The translations under genes were made by a program, and so were the position numbers. A DNA stretch of 64,000 nt, taken from NCBI RefSeq assembly GCF_017654485.1, contig NZ_CP061091.1, positions 1,253,501 through 1,317,500 on the forward strand, in the 5' to 3' direction. Source of the stretch: Roseomonas marmotae (GTDB taxonomy: Bacteria; Pseudomonadota; Alphaproteobacteria; Acetobacterales; Acetobacteraceae). Position 1 is the stretch's first letter. Every line of letters starts with the position of its first letter. Positions 51,493-59,969 of this stretch are shown piece after piece. The notes under the pieces were generated by a model, which saw only the letters and a program-made list of their open reading frames with translations, was not told where the DNA came from and ran no database searches.

Positions 51493-53340
51493 TCAGCCGA
51501 CCGCCGCGAGCTCCCGGCTTCGTACCGCCAGGGCCAGCATGCGCGAGAGGGCCGCTTCCAGTTCGCCCTGCCGCAGCGGCTTGTGCAGCATCATGCTCGG
51601 GCCAGCGGGGGGGCGCCAGTCCGGCAGGTCCCCATAACCGGTGGCGAAGACCACCGGCACGCCGCGCCGGGCCAGCAGATCCGCGACGGGGAAGGAAGCC
51701 TGCCCCCCCAGGTTGACGTCGAGCACCGCAAGATCGATCGCGCTGGTCTCGGCCAGACGCATGGCCTGCTCCACCGTCGCGGCCGGGCCCAGCACGCAGC
51801 AGCCGGCGGACCGCAGCACGGCCCCGATCTCGGCGGCGATCAGCGCCTCATCCTCCACCACCAGCACGCGACGGCCGGCCAGCGGCGGGGTCTCGGGCGT
51901 GGCGGCGCCGGTGCCCTGCTCCATCTCCATGCTGGCGCTGGTCCCCTGGGGCAGCAGGTGCTCCAGGCCCAGCGTCACCTCGCAGCGCAGGCCCTCCTCT
52001 TCCCAGAAGTAGCCGATCTCGCCACCCAGCTGTCCCTGGACCGTGGCCTCGATCAGGTTGGAGCCGAAGCCGCGCCGGCTGGGCGGCGCCAGCAGCCGCG
52101 GACCGCCGCGTTCCAGCCAGCGCAACTCGAAGCTCTCGGCGGCCAGGTTGATCTGCCAGGAAACCGTCACCCGCCCTTCCGGGGTGGAGAAGGCGCCATA
52201 GCGCGTGGCATTGGTGGCCAGCTCATGCAGCACCAGGGAAAGCGGCTGCACCGTGCTGGGCACCAGCCGGAGTGAGGCGCCATGCAGATCGGCCCGGCCG
52301 GCGGCGAGGTGGTGGGTCAGTTCCGCCTGCACCACCTGGCGCAGCTCGGCGCCGCTCCAGCCCTCGGCGGCCAGCAGGCTATGCGCGTTGGCCAGCGCCG
52401 CGACGCGGCCTTCGACCGCCTTGGCGAAGTGGCGGGGGTCCTCGGCGCGGGTCAGCCGCACCAGGGAGAGGGCGACGGCCAGCACGTTCTTGGCGCGGTG
52501 GTCCACCTCGCGCATCAGCAGCCGCTGGCGCTCCTCCGCCAGCTTCCGGCCCGTGAAGTCACGGGCGATGGCCAGCTGCGCGAAGCGCCCGTCGGGCATC
52601 TGCAACGGGGTGGCATGGACCTCCATCCGCCGGCGCGTGCCGCGCAGGCCGATGATGTCGAATTCCCATTGCAGCGCCTCGCCCCGGCAGACCCGTTCAT
52701 GATGGGCATGCCATTCGGCCCGGTGCTCCGGGGCGATCAGCAGGCCGATCTGCACGCCATGCACCGCGGCGCCCGAATCGGCCTCGATCATCTGCAGCCC
52801 GGCCGGGTTGATCTGCAGCAGCCGGCCATCGGGGCCGACCAGGGTGATGCATTCCGGCGTCGTCTCGAACAGCGCGCGCAGCCGCGCCTCGCTATTGGCC
52901 GAGGTCGCCTCCGCCGCCTTGCGGTCGGAGATATCGATCAACAGGTTGACGGCGCCGATGAGCCGGCCTGCCGGGTCCCGCAACGGCGCTGGATAGGAGG
53001 CGAAGGGAATCCGCATGCCGTCCGGGCGCAGCATGACGGCTTCCAGCCCATGGATGGCGCGCCCCTCCCGCAACGCCAGGGCCATCGGGCACTGGTCATG
53101 AGGCATCGGTTCCCCGTCCGGCCGCAGCAATTGCCAGGAGCCGCACCAGCGGTCCTCCTCCAGCGCCGGGCGGCGTCCCCAGAGCTGGGCTGCCGCCTCG
53201 TTATAGCCCGACAGGAAGCCTTGCGCGTCCGTCGTATAGGCAGCGATGCCGATGGCTTCCAGGAAGCCTGGGGATGCGGCATCGCTTACCGGCGCCGCAG
53301 CATCATGCCGGGAGGAATAGCGAGTGAAGGCCAGAGGCAT
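51493..53340 (-). CDS. HWE/HisKA_2-type sensor histidine kinase with PAS domains and C-terminal receiver
   Basis: 615 residues from ATG 53340, which has aggaaaac upstream; the open frame further up is non-coding. Two PAS domains (about 22-140 and 150-268) precede the HWE-type H-box REVDHRAKNVLAVALSL (His281). The ATPase domain has LVLHELATNATRYGAFS and GFGSNLIE. A receiver at about 489-600 has acceptor D541 (LAVLDVNLGG). It is cytoplasmic, with no membrane segment. The PAS domains lack the LOV cysteine motif, so blue-light sensing by FMN adduct is not predicted. It lies downstream of crtW on the same strand. Confidence 0.92.
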   Translation of the reverse strand: MPLAFTRYSSRHDAAAPVSDAASPGFLEAIGIAAYTTDAQGFLSGYNEAAAQLWGRRPALEEDRWCGSWQLLRPDGEPMPHDQCPMALALREGRAIHGLEAVMLRPDGMRIPFASYPAPLRDPAGRLIGAVNLLIDISDRKAAEATSANSEARLRALFETTPECITLVGPDGRLLQINPAGLQMIEADSGAAVHGVQIGLLIAPEHRAEWHAHHERVCRGEALQWEFDIIGLRGTRRRMEVHATPLQMPDGRFAQLAIARDFTGRKLAEERQRLLMREVDHRAKNVLAVALSLVRLTRAEDPRHFAKAVEGRVAALANAHSLLAAEGWSGAELRQVVQAELTHHLAAGRADLHGASLRLVPSTVQPLSLVLHELATNATRYGAFSTPEGRVTVSWQINLAAESFELRWLERGGPRLLAPPSRRGFGSNLIEATVQGQLGGEIGYFWEEEGLRCEVTLGLEHLLPQGTSASMEMEQGTGAATPETPPLAGRRVLVVEDEALIAAEIGAVLRSAGCCVLGPAATVEQAMRLAETSAIDLAVLDVNLGGQASFPVADLLARRGVPVVFATGYGDLPDWRPPAGPSMMLHKPLRQGELEAALSRMLALAVRSRELAAVG

Positions 53341-53478
53341 TGTTTTCCTACGCTGACAGCGCCTGTGCGAGGAATGAAAATGGAGGGCGGGGAGCTTGCC
53401 TGCCACGTTAATGCTATACATGGCAAGACAAGGCACCGCGACCGGCTTCCGTCAGAACCCTTTGCACCCGCCGGATGG

Positions 53479-54246
53479 TCAGCGGCTCTGCAGGTCCGGC
53501 AGGCGCCACCAGGGAAGCTCGGGATACAGGTGATGCTCGTGGTGCCGCCCGAAGTGGAAGCAGGTCAGCAGGGATAGCAGCGGGCCAAAGCCGTTCGAGC
53601 GGGCGTTGTGGCTGTCCTCGAAGCCGGGCTCTCCATGCCGGTGCGGCAGCCAGGTGCCGAAGAAGAACAACTGGAAGGCGGAGAGCAGCGCCGGCAGGGC
53701 CCAGAATACCAGCAGGTTGGGCAGGGCCGCGCCCAGCATGAGCGCCCCCGCCACCCAGAGGGTCAGTACCGCGAGTTCCGCCCATCCGAAATAGGTGAGA
53801 AAGAAGCGGAAGAACCAGGGCCAGAGGCGGCGCGGCGCGCCGGGATGGAAGTCCGGGTCCCCCTCCGTGCCGGAGGCGGCGTGGTGGCGGTGATGGCTGG
53901 AAGCCAGCCGCCTGTAGCGGAAGCCCGCATAGAGGCCGACGCAGAGCTGCCCCATCGCCTTGTTCAGCCCACGCCACCCCGGGGCCAGCGAGCCATGGAT
54001 GGCGTCATGGGCGATGATGAAGAGCCCGACCGAAAGCCAGGTCTGCACCGCCACCAGCACCGGGGCCAGGGCCCAGCCCCAGCCCTGCCAGCGGTGGAAA
54101 TAGACGCCATGAACATGCAGGCCCAGCCAGAGCGACAGGATGAGCGCGGCCAGCGACAGCCCGATCGCCGCCTGCCCGGGGATGATGGCGGGCGGGCGGA
54201 ACCGGGCCGCCGGGGCGAGGGGCAGGGCGGTGCTGTCACGAGGCAT
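53479..54246 (-). CDS. crtW: beta-carotene ketolase (CrtW-type)
   Basis: 255 residues, a membrane fatty-acid-hydroxylase-like di-iron protein. The His boxes are IIAHDAIHG, SSHHRHHAASGTEGDPDFH, and the C-terminal FHFGRHHEHHLYPELPWWRLP, which is diagnostic of CrtW. It adds keto groups at C4 and C4' of beta-ionone rings, giving canthaxanthin or, with CrtZ, astaxanthin-type products. It is divergent from crtY with a 47-bp gap, so both probably share control. Confidence 0.95.
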   Translation of the reverse strand: MPRDSTALPLAPAARFRPPAIIPGQAAIGLSLAALILSLWLGLHVHGVYFHRWQGWGWALAPVLVAVQTWLSVGLFIIAHDAIHGSLAPGWRGLNKAMGQLCVGLYAGFRYRRLASSHHRHHAASGTEGDPDFHPGAPRRLWPWFFRFFLTYFGWAELAVLTLWVAGALMLGAALPNLLVFWALPALLSAFQLFFFGTWLPHRHGEPGFEDSHNARSNGFGPLLSLLTCFHFGRHHEHHLYPELPWWRLPDLQSR

Positions 54247-54263
54247 GGTCGGAATATAGGCTT

Positions 54264-54287
54264 GGCGGGCGTGATTGCAGGCCCGCC
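54264..54287. promoter_or_regulatory. 7-bp inverted repeat in crtW/crtY gap
   Basis: ggcgggc and gcccgcc with a 10-nt loop lie in the 47-bp divergent region, 6 bp before the crtY ATG. It may be a 5'-leader hairpin on the crtY transcript or an operator. Confidence 0.35.
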
Positions 54288-54293
54288 GTCACC

Positions 54294-55484
54294 ATGCCAG
54301 CTTCCGGCATGGCCGCCCGACCCTTGCCTCTTGACGAGATCGACCTGCTGCTGGTGGGGGGCGGACTGGCCAATGGCCTGATCGCCCTGCGGCTGCGGCA
54401 GCGGCATCCGGGACTGCGCCTGGCTCTGGTCGAGGCCGGCGCGACGCTGGGGGGCATCCATACCTGGTCCTTCTTCGAGCAGGACCTGACGCCGGCGCAG
54501 CGGGCCTGGATCGCGCCGCTGGTGGCGCATCGCTGGGACGGATACGAGGTGCGCTTCCCCGCCCGCCGGCGGCAGCTCTCCAGCGGCTATGCCAGCATCA
54601 CCAGCGCGCGGTTCCACGACCAGTTGATGGCCAGCCTGCCGGGGATGGTGCGGCTGGAGGCGCCGGTGGCGCGGCTGGCCGCCGACCATGCCGAGCTGGC
54701 GGACGGCACCATCCTGCACGCCCGGGCGGTAATCGACGGCAGGGGGCCGGCCCCGGCGCCGGAACTCGCGCTCGGCTACCAGAAGTTCCTGGGACAGGAA
54801 GTTGTGCTGGCGGCGCCGCATGGGCTGATGCGGCCCATCGTCATGGATGCGACGGTGGCGCAGATCGACGGCTACCGGTTCCTCTACGTGCTGCCCTTCA
54901 GCGAGCGGAGCCTGCTGATCGAGGATACCCGCTACGCCGATGGCCCGGCGCTGGAACCGCCCGCCCTGCGCGCGGCCATCGCCGAATACGCGGCAAGCCA
55001 GGGCTGGCGCATCCGTGAGGTGCTGCGGGAGGAGGAGGGGGTGCTGCCGGTGGCGCTGGATGGCGATATCGCCGCCTTCTGGCGGTCCCGTGCCGCCATA
55101 CCCCAGGCGGGGCTGCGGGCGGCGCTGTTCCACCCGACCACCGGCTATTCCCTGCCCGACGCCGTGCGTCTGGCCGAGGCCATCGCCGCCGTGCCGCGCC
55201 TGGACGCCGCATCCCTCAATGCTCTGGTGCGGAGCCATTCCACGGCACTCTGGCGGCAGCGCAGCTTCTTCCGCCGCCTCAACCGCATGCTGTTCCGCGC
55301 CGCGCGGCCGGAGCGCCGCTACCGCGTGCTGGAGCGGTTTTACGGATTGCCGCAGCCGTTGATCGAGCGGTTCTACGCCGCCCGGCCGACCCTGATGGAC
55401 AAGCTTCGCATCCTCGCCGGGAAGCCCCCGGTGCCGCTGCGCGCGGCCTTGCCCTGCCTGATGGAGCGCGGGCGTCCGGATTAG
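54294..55484 (+). CDS. crtY: lycopene beta-cyclase
   Basis: 396 residues. The FAD/NAD Rossmann start is LLLVGGGLANGLIALRLRQRHP. The CrtY signatures are HTWSFF, GYQKFLGQEV and the block PIVMDATVAQIDGYRFLYVLPFS, followed by LIEDTRYAD and FHPTTGYSLPDAVRLAE. It closes both ends of lycopene to make beta-carotene. The direction is shared with the DUF2585-like and crtE genes that follow. Motifs are those of the classical bacterial CrtY type, not the CrtL or heterodimeric kinds. Confidence 0.96.
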   Translation: MPASGMAARPLPLDEIDLLLVGGGLANGLIALRLRQRHPGLRLALVEAGATLGGIHTWSFFEQDLTPAQRAWIAPLVAHRWDGYEVRFPARRRQLSSGYASITSARFHDQLMASLPGMVRLEAPVARLAADHAELADGTILHARAVIDGRGPAPAPELALGYQKFLGQEVVLAAPHGLMRPIVMDATVAQIDGYRFLYVLPFSERSLLIEDTRYADGPALEPPALRAAIAEYAASQGWRIREVLREEEGVLPVALDGDIAAFWRSRAAIPQAGLRAALFHPTTGYSLPDAVRLAEAIAAVPRLDAASLNALVRSHSTALWRQRSFFRRLNRMLFRAARPERRYRVLERFYGLPQPLIERFYAARPTLMDKLRILAGKPPVPLRAALPCLMERGRPD

Positions 55485-55563
55485 CCGGCAACCCCCGGCC
55501 GCGGCATTCCGTTGGTGCAGGCGGATACCGCGAAAGGCCAGCGCGCCAGGGCAGAGTTCATCC

Positions 55564-56223
55564 TTGCATCAACCTACCCAATTCCCGCCTTCCCCGGCCC
55601 AGGCTTCCGCTGCCTCGCGGATCACCCTGCTGGAACGGTGGCGCCGCCGCCGCCGCCCGGCGCCGCCACCTTGTTCCTGGCCCGTCTACCTCACGGCCAT
55701 GCTGCTGGTGATGGGCACGACCTGGGTGGTGATGCTCGCCATGGGCCGGCAGCCCCTGGCGCCGGACGGCAGCATCCGCCTCTGGGGCAGGCTCGGCCCC
55801 GGCAACTCGCAGCAGTTCCTGGACTGGTACTCGCTGCTGCACATCATCTACGGGATAGGATGGGCGGGAATCCTCTGGCTGACCTCCCGCCATTGGCCGC
55901 GGGGCTGGCTGCTCGTGGTGGCGCTGATGGCGGCGGCGGGGTGGGAGATGGCGGAGAACACGCCCTTCGTGATCCTCCGCTACGGCAGCACCGGCGCCGA
56001 TCCCGGCTATGCCGGCGACAGCCTCGTGAATGCCACCGGCGATATGCTCTGCGTCCTGGCCGGATTCCTACTGGCCACCCGGCTCGGGTTGTGGCGGGGG
56101 GTGCTGCTGGCCGTCGGCCTCGAACTGCTGGTGACCTTCATGATCCGCGACGGGCTGGTGCTGGGTTCCATCATGTTGCTGCACCCCGTGGAGGCGGTGC
56201 GGGCCTGGCATCTGAACGCGTGA
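55564..56223 (+). CDS. DUF2585 (UPF0314)-like membrane protein
   Basis: 219 residues from TTG 55564, the only start that gives the full N-terminus; ATG codons lie further in at the first membrane helix. Segments at about 42-60, 95-112 and 118-135 and two near the end are hydrophobic. Conserved-looking stretches are FLDWYSLLHIIYGIGWAGIL, GWEMAENTPFVI and YAGDSLVNATGDMLCVLAGF. These match a widespread alphaproteobacterial membrane family of unknown function. It lies between crtY and crtE on the same strand, so it may be co-transcribed with them. Confidence 0.8.
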   Translation: MHQPTQFPPSPAQASAASRITLLERWRRRRRPAPPPCSWPVYLTAMLLVMGTTWVVMLAMGRQPLAPDGSIRLWGRLGPGNSQQFLDWYSLLHIIYGIGWAGILWLTSRHWPRGWLLVVALMAAAGWEMAENTPFVILRYGSTGADPGYAGDSLVNATGDMLCVLAGFLLATRLGLWRGVLLAVGLELLVTFMIRDGLVLGSIMLLHPVEAVRAWHLNA

Positions 56224-56315
56224 TTTTCGTGTGACCGGACCTTACCAATTCCTGAACCAGCGCCAAGTCTCTGGGGAGGCCCGGCCAAGAGGACCAGCGA
56301 CATGCGGGACGCCAC

Positions 56316-57263
56316 GTGAGCATTGCTTCCACTGCCCGGCAGCCCGGGATCACCGCTGGTTTCGCGCCCCTGCGCGCCTTGATCGCGGCCCGGCTTCAGG
56401 TGTTGCTGCCAGGGGAGGAGGAAGCGCCCCGCCGTCTCCATGGGGCGATGCACCATGCGCTGATCGGGCCTGGCAAGCGGCTGCGGCCGATGCTGACCCT
56501 GCTCGCCGCCCACCGCTGCGGCGGGGACGAGGCCGCCGCGCTGGATGCCGGCTGCGCCGTGGAAATGGTGCATACGGCGTCGCTGGTGCTGGACGACCTG
56601 CCCTGCATGGACAATGCCACTCTGCGGCGCGGCAGGCCCGCGACCCATCGCGCCTTTGGCGAGGACACCGCCATCCTCTCCGCCATCGGGCTGCTGAACC
56701 AGGCCTATGGCGTGATGGCCACCCTGCCGGACGTGCCGGAAGCGCTGTGCCTGCGGCTGGTCCGGCTGCTGGTTCAGGCGGTGGGCAGCCGGGGGCTGGT
56801 GGGCGGCCAGGAATGCGACCTGCATCCCGATACCGTCGAGGCCGATGCGGCGGCGCTGGAGATGCTGCACCATCAGAAGACCGGCGTGCTCTTCGCCGTC
56901 GCGCTGGAAGCCGGTTCCCTGCTCAGCAACGCGCCGGAGGAAGAGGTCGCGGCGCTGCGCCGCTTCGGCCGCCATCTGGGGCTGGCCTTCCAGACCCTGG
57001 ACGATGTGCTGGACGCCACCGCCACGGTGGAGGCGGTGGGCAAGGATGTCCGCCAGGACGGGGGCAAGCCGAACCTCGTCTCGCTCTTCGGGCTGGAGGG
57101 CGCCCAACTGCGGGTGCAGGAGCATCTGCGGCTGGCGCGGCGGGAACTGGTCTGGCCGCACCGTCCCGGCTGCATGCTGGAAGCCCTGCTGGATGAGATT
57201 GTACTGGCGCTGCCCTTGCCCGCCGGTTCAGCCCTGTCCGGCCAGGGCCAGCAGCCGGGCTGA
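56316..57263 (+). CDS. crtE: geranylgeranyl diphosphate synthase
   Basis: 315 residues from GTG 56316. The first Asp-rich motif is VLDDLPCMDNATLRRGRP and the second is QTLDDVLDATAT. GKRLRPMLTLLAAHRCGGD and HQKTGVLFAVALEAGSLL are typical of CrtE-type synthases. It joins IPP and allylic diphosphates to make GGPP, the phytoene synthase substrate. The residue before the first Asp-rich block is consistent with a C20 product, but chain length is not proved. The last 36 nt overlap the convergent crtX gene. Confidence 0.94.
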   Translation: MSIASTARQPGITAGFAPLRALIAARLQVLLPGEEEAPRRLHGAMHHALIGPGKRLRPMLTLLAAHRCGGDEAAALDAGCAVEMVHTASLVLDDLPCMDNATLRRGRPATHRAFGEDTAILSAIGLLNQAYGVMATLPDVPEALCLRLVRLLVQAVGSRGLVGGQECDLHPDTVEADAAALEMLHHQKTGVLFAVALEAGSLLSNAPEEEVAALRRFGRHLGLAFQTLDDVLDATATVEAVGKDVRQDGGKPNLVSLFGLEGAQLRVQEHLRLARRELVWPHRPGCMLEALLDEIVLALPLPAGSALSGQGQQPG

Positions 57264-58493
57264 GGCCGCGGCACCGCCATCGGCCTCCCGCGCGATGGCC
57301 TGTCCCAGGCGCCGGGCATTCCGCGCGAATCCCGCCTCCCGCAGCAGGCGTTGCAGCGCCCGGCGGATGCGCCAGGCTGGCGCGCGGCCGGAGAGGGCGA
57401 TGCCGGCCCCGGCATGGGCCACCCGCGCGGCATTGTCGGCATTGTCCCGCCCCAGCGGCAGGCAGAGCAGCGGCACCCCGTGCAGCAGCGGCCGGATGAC
57501 GGAGCCGTGCCCGCCCTGCACGATGGCGGCGGCACAATGCGGGAGGATGGCGTCGTGGTCGGCGCCCCGCAGCAGCTCCACCTGCGGGCTGGCGGGCAGG
57601 CTGGCGGGGTCGACCGCCGGGCCCAGGGTCAGCACGCCGCGCAGGGGCAGCCCACGCAGTGCCGAGACGGAGCGGCGCAGCAGGCCGGTCTGGCCCATGA
57701 AGGTGGTGCTGGCGGAAATCAGCACATGCGGCAGGCCGGGCTCCCCGGGCCGCCAGTCGCCGGCCCAGGGCGGGCGTTCCAGCAGGGGGCCGGCATAGGC
57801 GAAGGGTTCCGGCACCGCCGGAATGCCGAAATCGAAGGCCTGGGCCGTGGCCAGCAGGGAGAGCCGCAACACGCGAAGCTGGTCCAGCACATGCGCTAGG
57901 GGCGGCAGGCCCAGCGCGGCACGGGCGGCATTCAGCGCCGGCAGGCCGGCATCATAGAGGCGGAAGGTCCAGTCGCGGGCGAAGGCGTCCCGCCGCGCCT
58001 GCCACTCCCTGCTGCCGGGACGAAAGCCGGGGCCGAAGGGCGGCAGGTCCGGCCGCGTGGGATAGGGCCAGATATTGGCGCTGAAGGAGGCGACGGGCAC
58101 GCCCGCGCGCTCCCCCGCCAGCATGGCGCCCAGCAGCAGCTCATTGGTGACGATGAGGTCCGCCGGCTCCTCCCGCAGCATGGCCAGCAGGTCCTCGGCA
58201 TAGGCGAGGGCGGGGGTGCAGATCACTTCCTGGCAGAGGTCGTGCACCAGGGCGGGGGGCCAGAGCGCGCGCAGATAGTCCCGCAGCGGCGCCGCCGCCT
58301 CGGCGCCCGGCTGCCGGTTCGGCGCCCGCCGCCAGGGCAGGAAGCGCAGGCCCGTGGCCGCCGCGCGGCTGGCCTCGTCGCTCACGAAGCGGATATCGGC
58401 GCCATCCGCCTGCAGCCGTCGGGCGAGCTGCGCGGCGGGGGTGACATGGCCGCCACCCTCGAAGGTGGCGAGAATGATGGAAGGCGGCATCAC
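57228..58493 (-). CDS. crtX: carotenoid glycosyltransferase (CrtX-like)
   Basis: 421 residues of GT-B fold. The N-terminal acceptor domain starts IILATFEGGGHVTPAAQLARRL. The UGT-type nucleotide-sugar motif is HCAAAIVQGGHGSVIRPLLHGVPLLCLPLGRDNADNAARV. It is placed among carotenoid genes, so the acceptor is probably a hydroxycarotenoid such as zeaxanthin or astaxanthin, giving a glycoside. The crtX name rests on context and motif. It is convergent with crtE and divergent from crtZ with a 50-bp gap. Confidence 0.87.
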   Translation of the reverse strand: MMPPSIILATFEGGGHVTPAAQLARRLQADGADIRFVSDEASRAAATGLRFLPWRRAPNRQPGAEAAAPLRDYLRALWPPALVHDLCQEVICTPALAYAEDLLAMLREEPADLIVTNELLLGAMLAGERAGVPVASFSANIWPYPTRPDLPPFGPGFRPGSREWQARRDAFARDWTFRLYDAGLPALNAARAALGLPPLAHVLDQLRVLRLSLLATAQAFDFGIPAVPEPFAYAGPLLERPPWAGDWRPGEPGLPHVLISASTTFMGQTGLLRRSVSALRGLPLRGVLTLGPAVDPASLPASPQVELLRGADHDAILPHCAAAIVQGGHGSVIRPLLHGVPLLCLPLGRDNADNAARVAHAGAGIALSGRAPAWRIRRALQRLLREAGFARNARRLGQAIAREADGGAAASARLLALAGQG

Positions 58494-58530
58494 GCGCCCC
58501 TATATGGCAGGAGACCGCGCCGGCTTTGCA

Positions 58531-58538
58531 GAAGGAGG
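58531..58538 (+). promoter_or_regulatory. ribosome binding site deciding the crtZ start
   Basis: GAAGGAGG ends 5 nt before TTG 58544. It lies inside the alternative, longer frame that starts at TTG 58526, so the shorter form is favoured. Confidence 0.65.
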
Positions 58539-58543
58539 CCCGC

Positions 58544-59098
58544 TTGGCCGAGGATTTCACCGCCATCGCGCTGCTGTGGCCCCTGGGCATCATCCTGGCG
58601 ACCGTGCTGGGCATGGAGCTGACCGCCTATCTTGCGCATCGCTACGTCATGCATGGTCCGGGCTGGGGCTGGCATCGCTCCCATCATGAGGAGCATGAGG
58701 GCTGGTGGGAAAAGAACGACCTCTATGCCCTGGTCTTCGTCGGCATTTCCCTCGCGCTGATGTGGCTGGACCCTGAGCACCACCTGCTGTTCTGGATCGG
58801 CACGGGCATGGCTGTCTATGGCCTGCTCTACGCCGTCGTGCATGACGGGCTGGTGCACCGGCGCTGGCCTTTCCGCTGGGTGCCCCGGCGCGGCTACCTG
58901 CAACGGCTCTACCAGGCCCACCGGCTGCACCATGCGGTGGAGGGGAAGCAAGGCGCCGTCTCCTTCGGCTTCCTGTACGCGCCGCCGGTGCGGGTGCTGA
59001 GGGAACAGCTGCGGCAGCAGCATGGCAAGGCGCCCGGCGATATCAGGGACGCCTCCACAGTTCCGGTGGACGTGGAGCTTCCGCGCGAGCGGCCGTGA
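58544..59098 (+). CDS. crtZ: beta-carotene hydroxylase
   Basis: 184 residues from TTG 58544, selected by the ribosome site GAAGGAGG. The di-iron histidine boxes are HRYVMHG, WHRSHHEEHEG, VHDGLVHRR and HRLHHAVEG, all in the spacing of CrtZ. Four hydrophobic segments surround them. It hydroxylates C3 and C3' of beta-rings, giving zeaxanthin or astaxanthin with CrtW. The final 56 nt overlap the convergent crtB gene. Confidence 0.95.
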   Translation: MAEDFTAIALLWPLGIILATVLGMELTAYLAHRYVMHGPGWGWHRSHHEEHEGWWEKNDLYALVFVGISLALMWLDPEHHLLFWIGTGMAVYGLLYAVVHDGLVHRRWPFRWVPRRGYLQRLYQAHRLHHAVEGKQGAVSFGFLYAPPVRVLREQLRQQHGKAPGDIRDASTVPVDVELPRERP

Positions 59099-59969
59099 CC
59101 GCCGCCATCCCGCCCGCGCCGATGTGCCAGAGCTTGCGGTGCCCCGGCACCACCACGCGCCGGTCCCAGCCCGCCGCCCCCTGCGCGCGCAGCCGGATGC
59201 CGATTTCCCGATAGACGCCGCGCGCCGTGGCCACCGCCCAGGCGGCGCGGCGCGGCAGGGCCGCCAGCCCGATGCCGGCCGAGGCATAATAGGGCTCCGC
59301 CGCATCCAGCAGCCGCGCCACCACTCCCGCCAGCGCGGCACGATGCGCGGGGGCGGCGACCTGCCCGGGCGGGATTCCGGCCTCGGCCAGCCAGTCCTCA
59401 GGCAGATAGACGCGGCCGATGGCGGCATCGTCCAGCACATCCCGCGCGATATTGGTCAGCTGGAAGCCGAGGCCGAGATCGCAGGCGCGGTCGAGGGTTT
59501 TCCCGTCCTCCGGCGGCACGCCCATCACCAGTGCCATCATGATGCCGACGACGCCCGCCACGTGGTAGCTGTAGCGCAGCGTGTCATCCAGGCTGCGGTA
59601 ACGCGCACCCTCCACATCCATGGCGAAGCCCTGCAACAGCTCCAGCGGATAGCGCTGCGGGATGCGGTGCCGCGCGGCGACGCGGGCGAAGCCGGTGAAG
59701 ACGGGGTTCTGCACCGGCGCGCCGGAAAGCGCGCGGCGCGTCTGGTCGAACAGCAGTTCCAGCCGTTCCTGCGGCGATGCCTGTGGCGCGCCGGGAGCGG
59801 CGAAGCCGGCGACCTGCCCATCCACCACATCGTCGCAGTGCCGGCACCAGGCATAGAGCATCCAGGCATCCTCCCGCATCGACCGGCCGAAGAGGCGCGA
59901 CGCGGCGGAGAAGCTCTTGGAGCCCTGGCGGATGGCGGTCTCGCCGCCGCGGACCACGGCATCGGTCAT
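59043..59969 (-). CDS. crtB: phytoene synthase
   Basis: 308 residues of the trans-isoprenyl diphosphate synthase head-to-head type. The Mg-binding Asp motifs are WCRHCDDVVDG and NIARDVLDDAAIGRVYLPED. YSYHVAGVVGIMMALVMGV sits between. It condenses two GGPP into phytoene. The start overlaps the end of crtI by 4 nt, so the two are translated together. The 3' end reaches 56 nt into crtZ on the other strand. Confidence 0.96.
   Translation of the reverse strand: MTDAVVRGGETAIRQGSKSFSAASRLFGRSMREDAWMLYAWCRHCDDVVDGQVAGFAAPGAPQASPQERLELLFDQTRRALSGAPVQNPVFTGFARVAARHRIPQRYPLELLQGFAMDVEGARYRSLDDTLRYSYHVAGVVGIMMALVMGVPPEDGKTLDRACDLGLGFQLTNIARDVLDDAAIGRVYLPEDWLAEAGIPPGQVAAPAHRAALAGVVARLLDAAEPYYASAGIGLAALPRRAAWAVATARGVYREIGIRLRAQGAAGWDRRVVVPGHRKLWHIGAGGMAAVTAARAEAPRPPELWRRP

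Noticed and set aside
51493..53340. LOV photoreceptor kinase
   Set aside because: HWE kinases often carry LOV domains and this one is near carotenoid genes, but neither PAS domain has the conserved Cys motif (NCRFLQ type).
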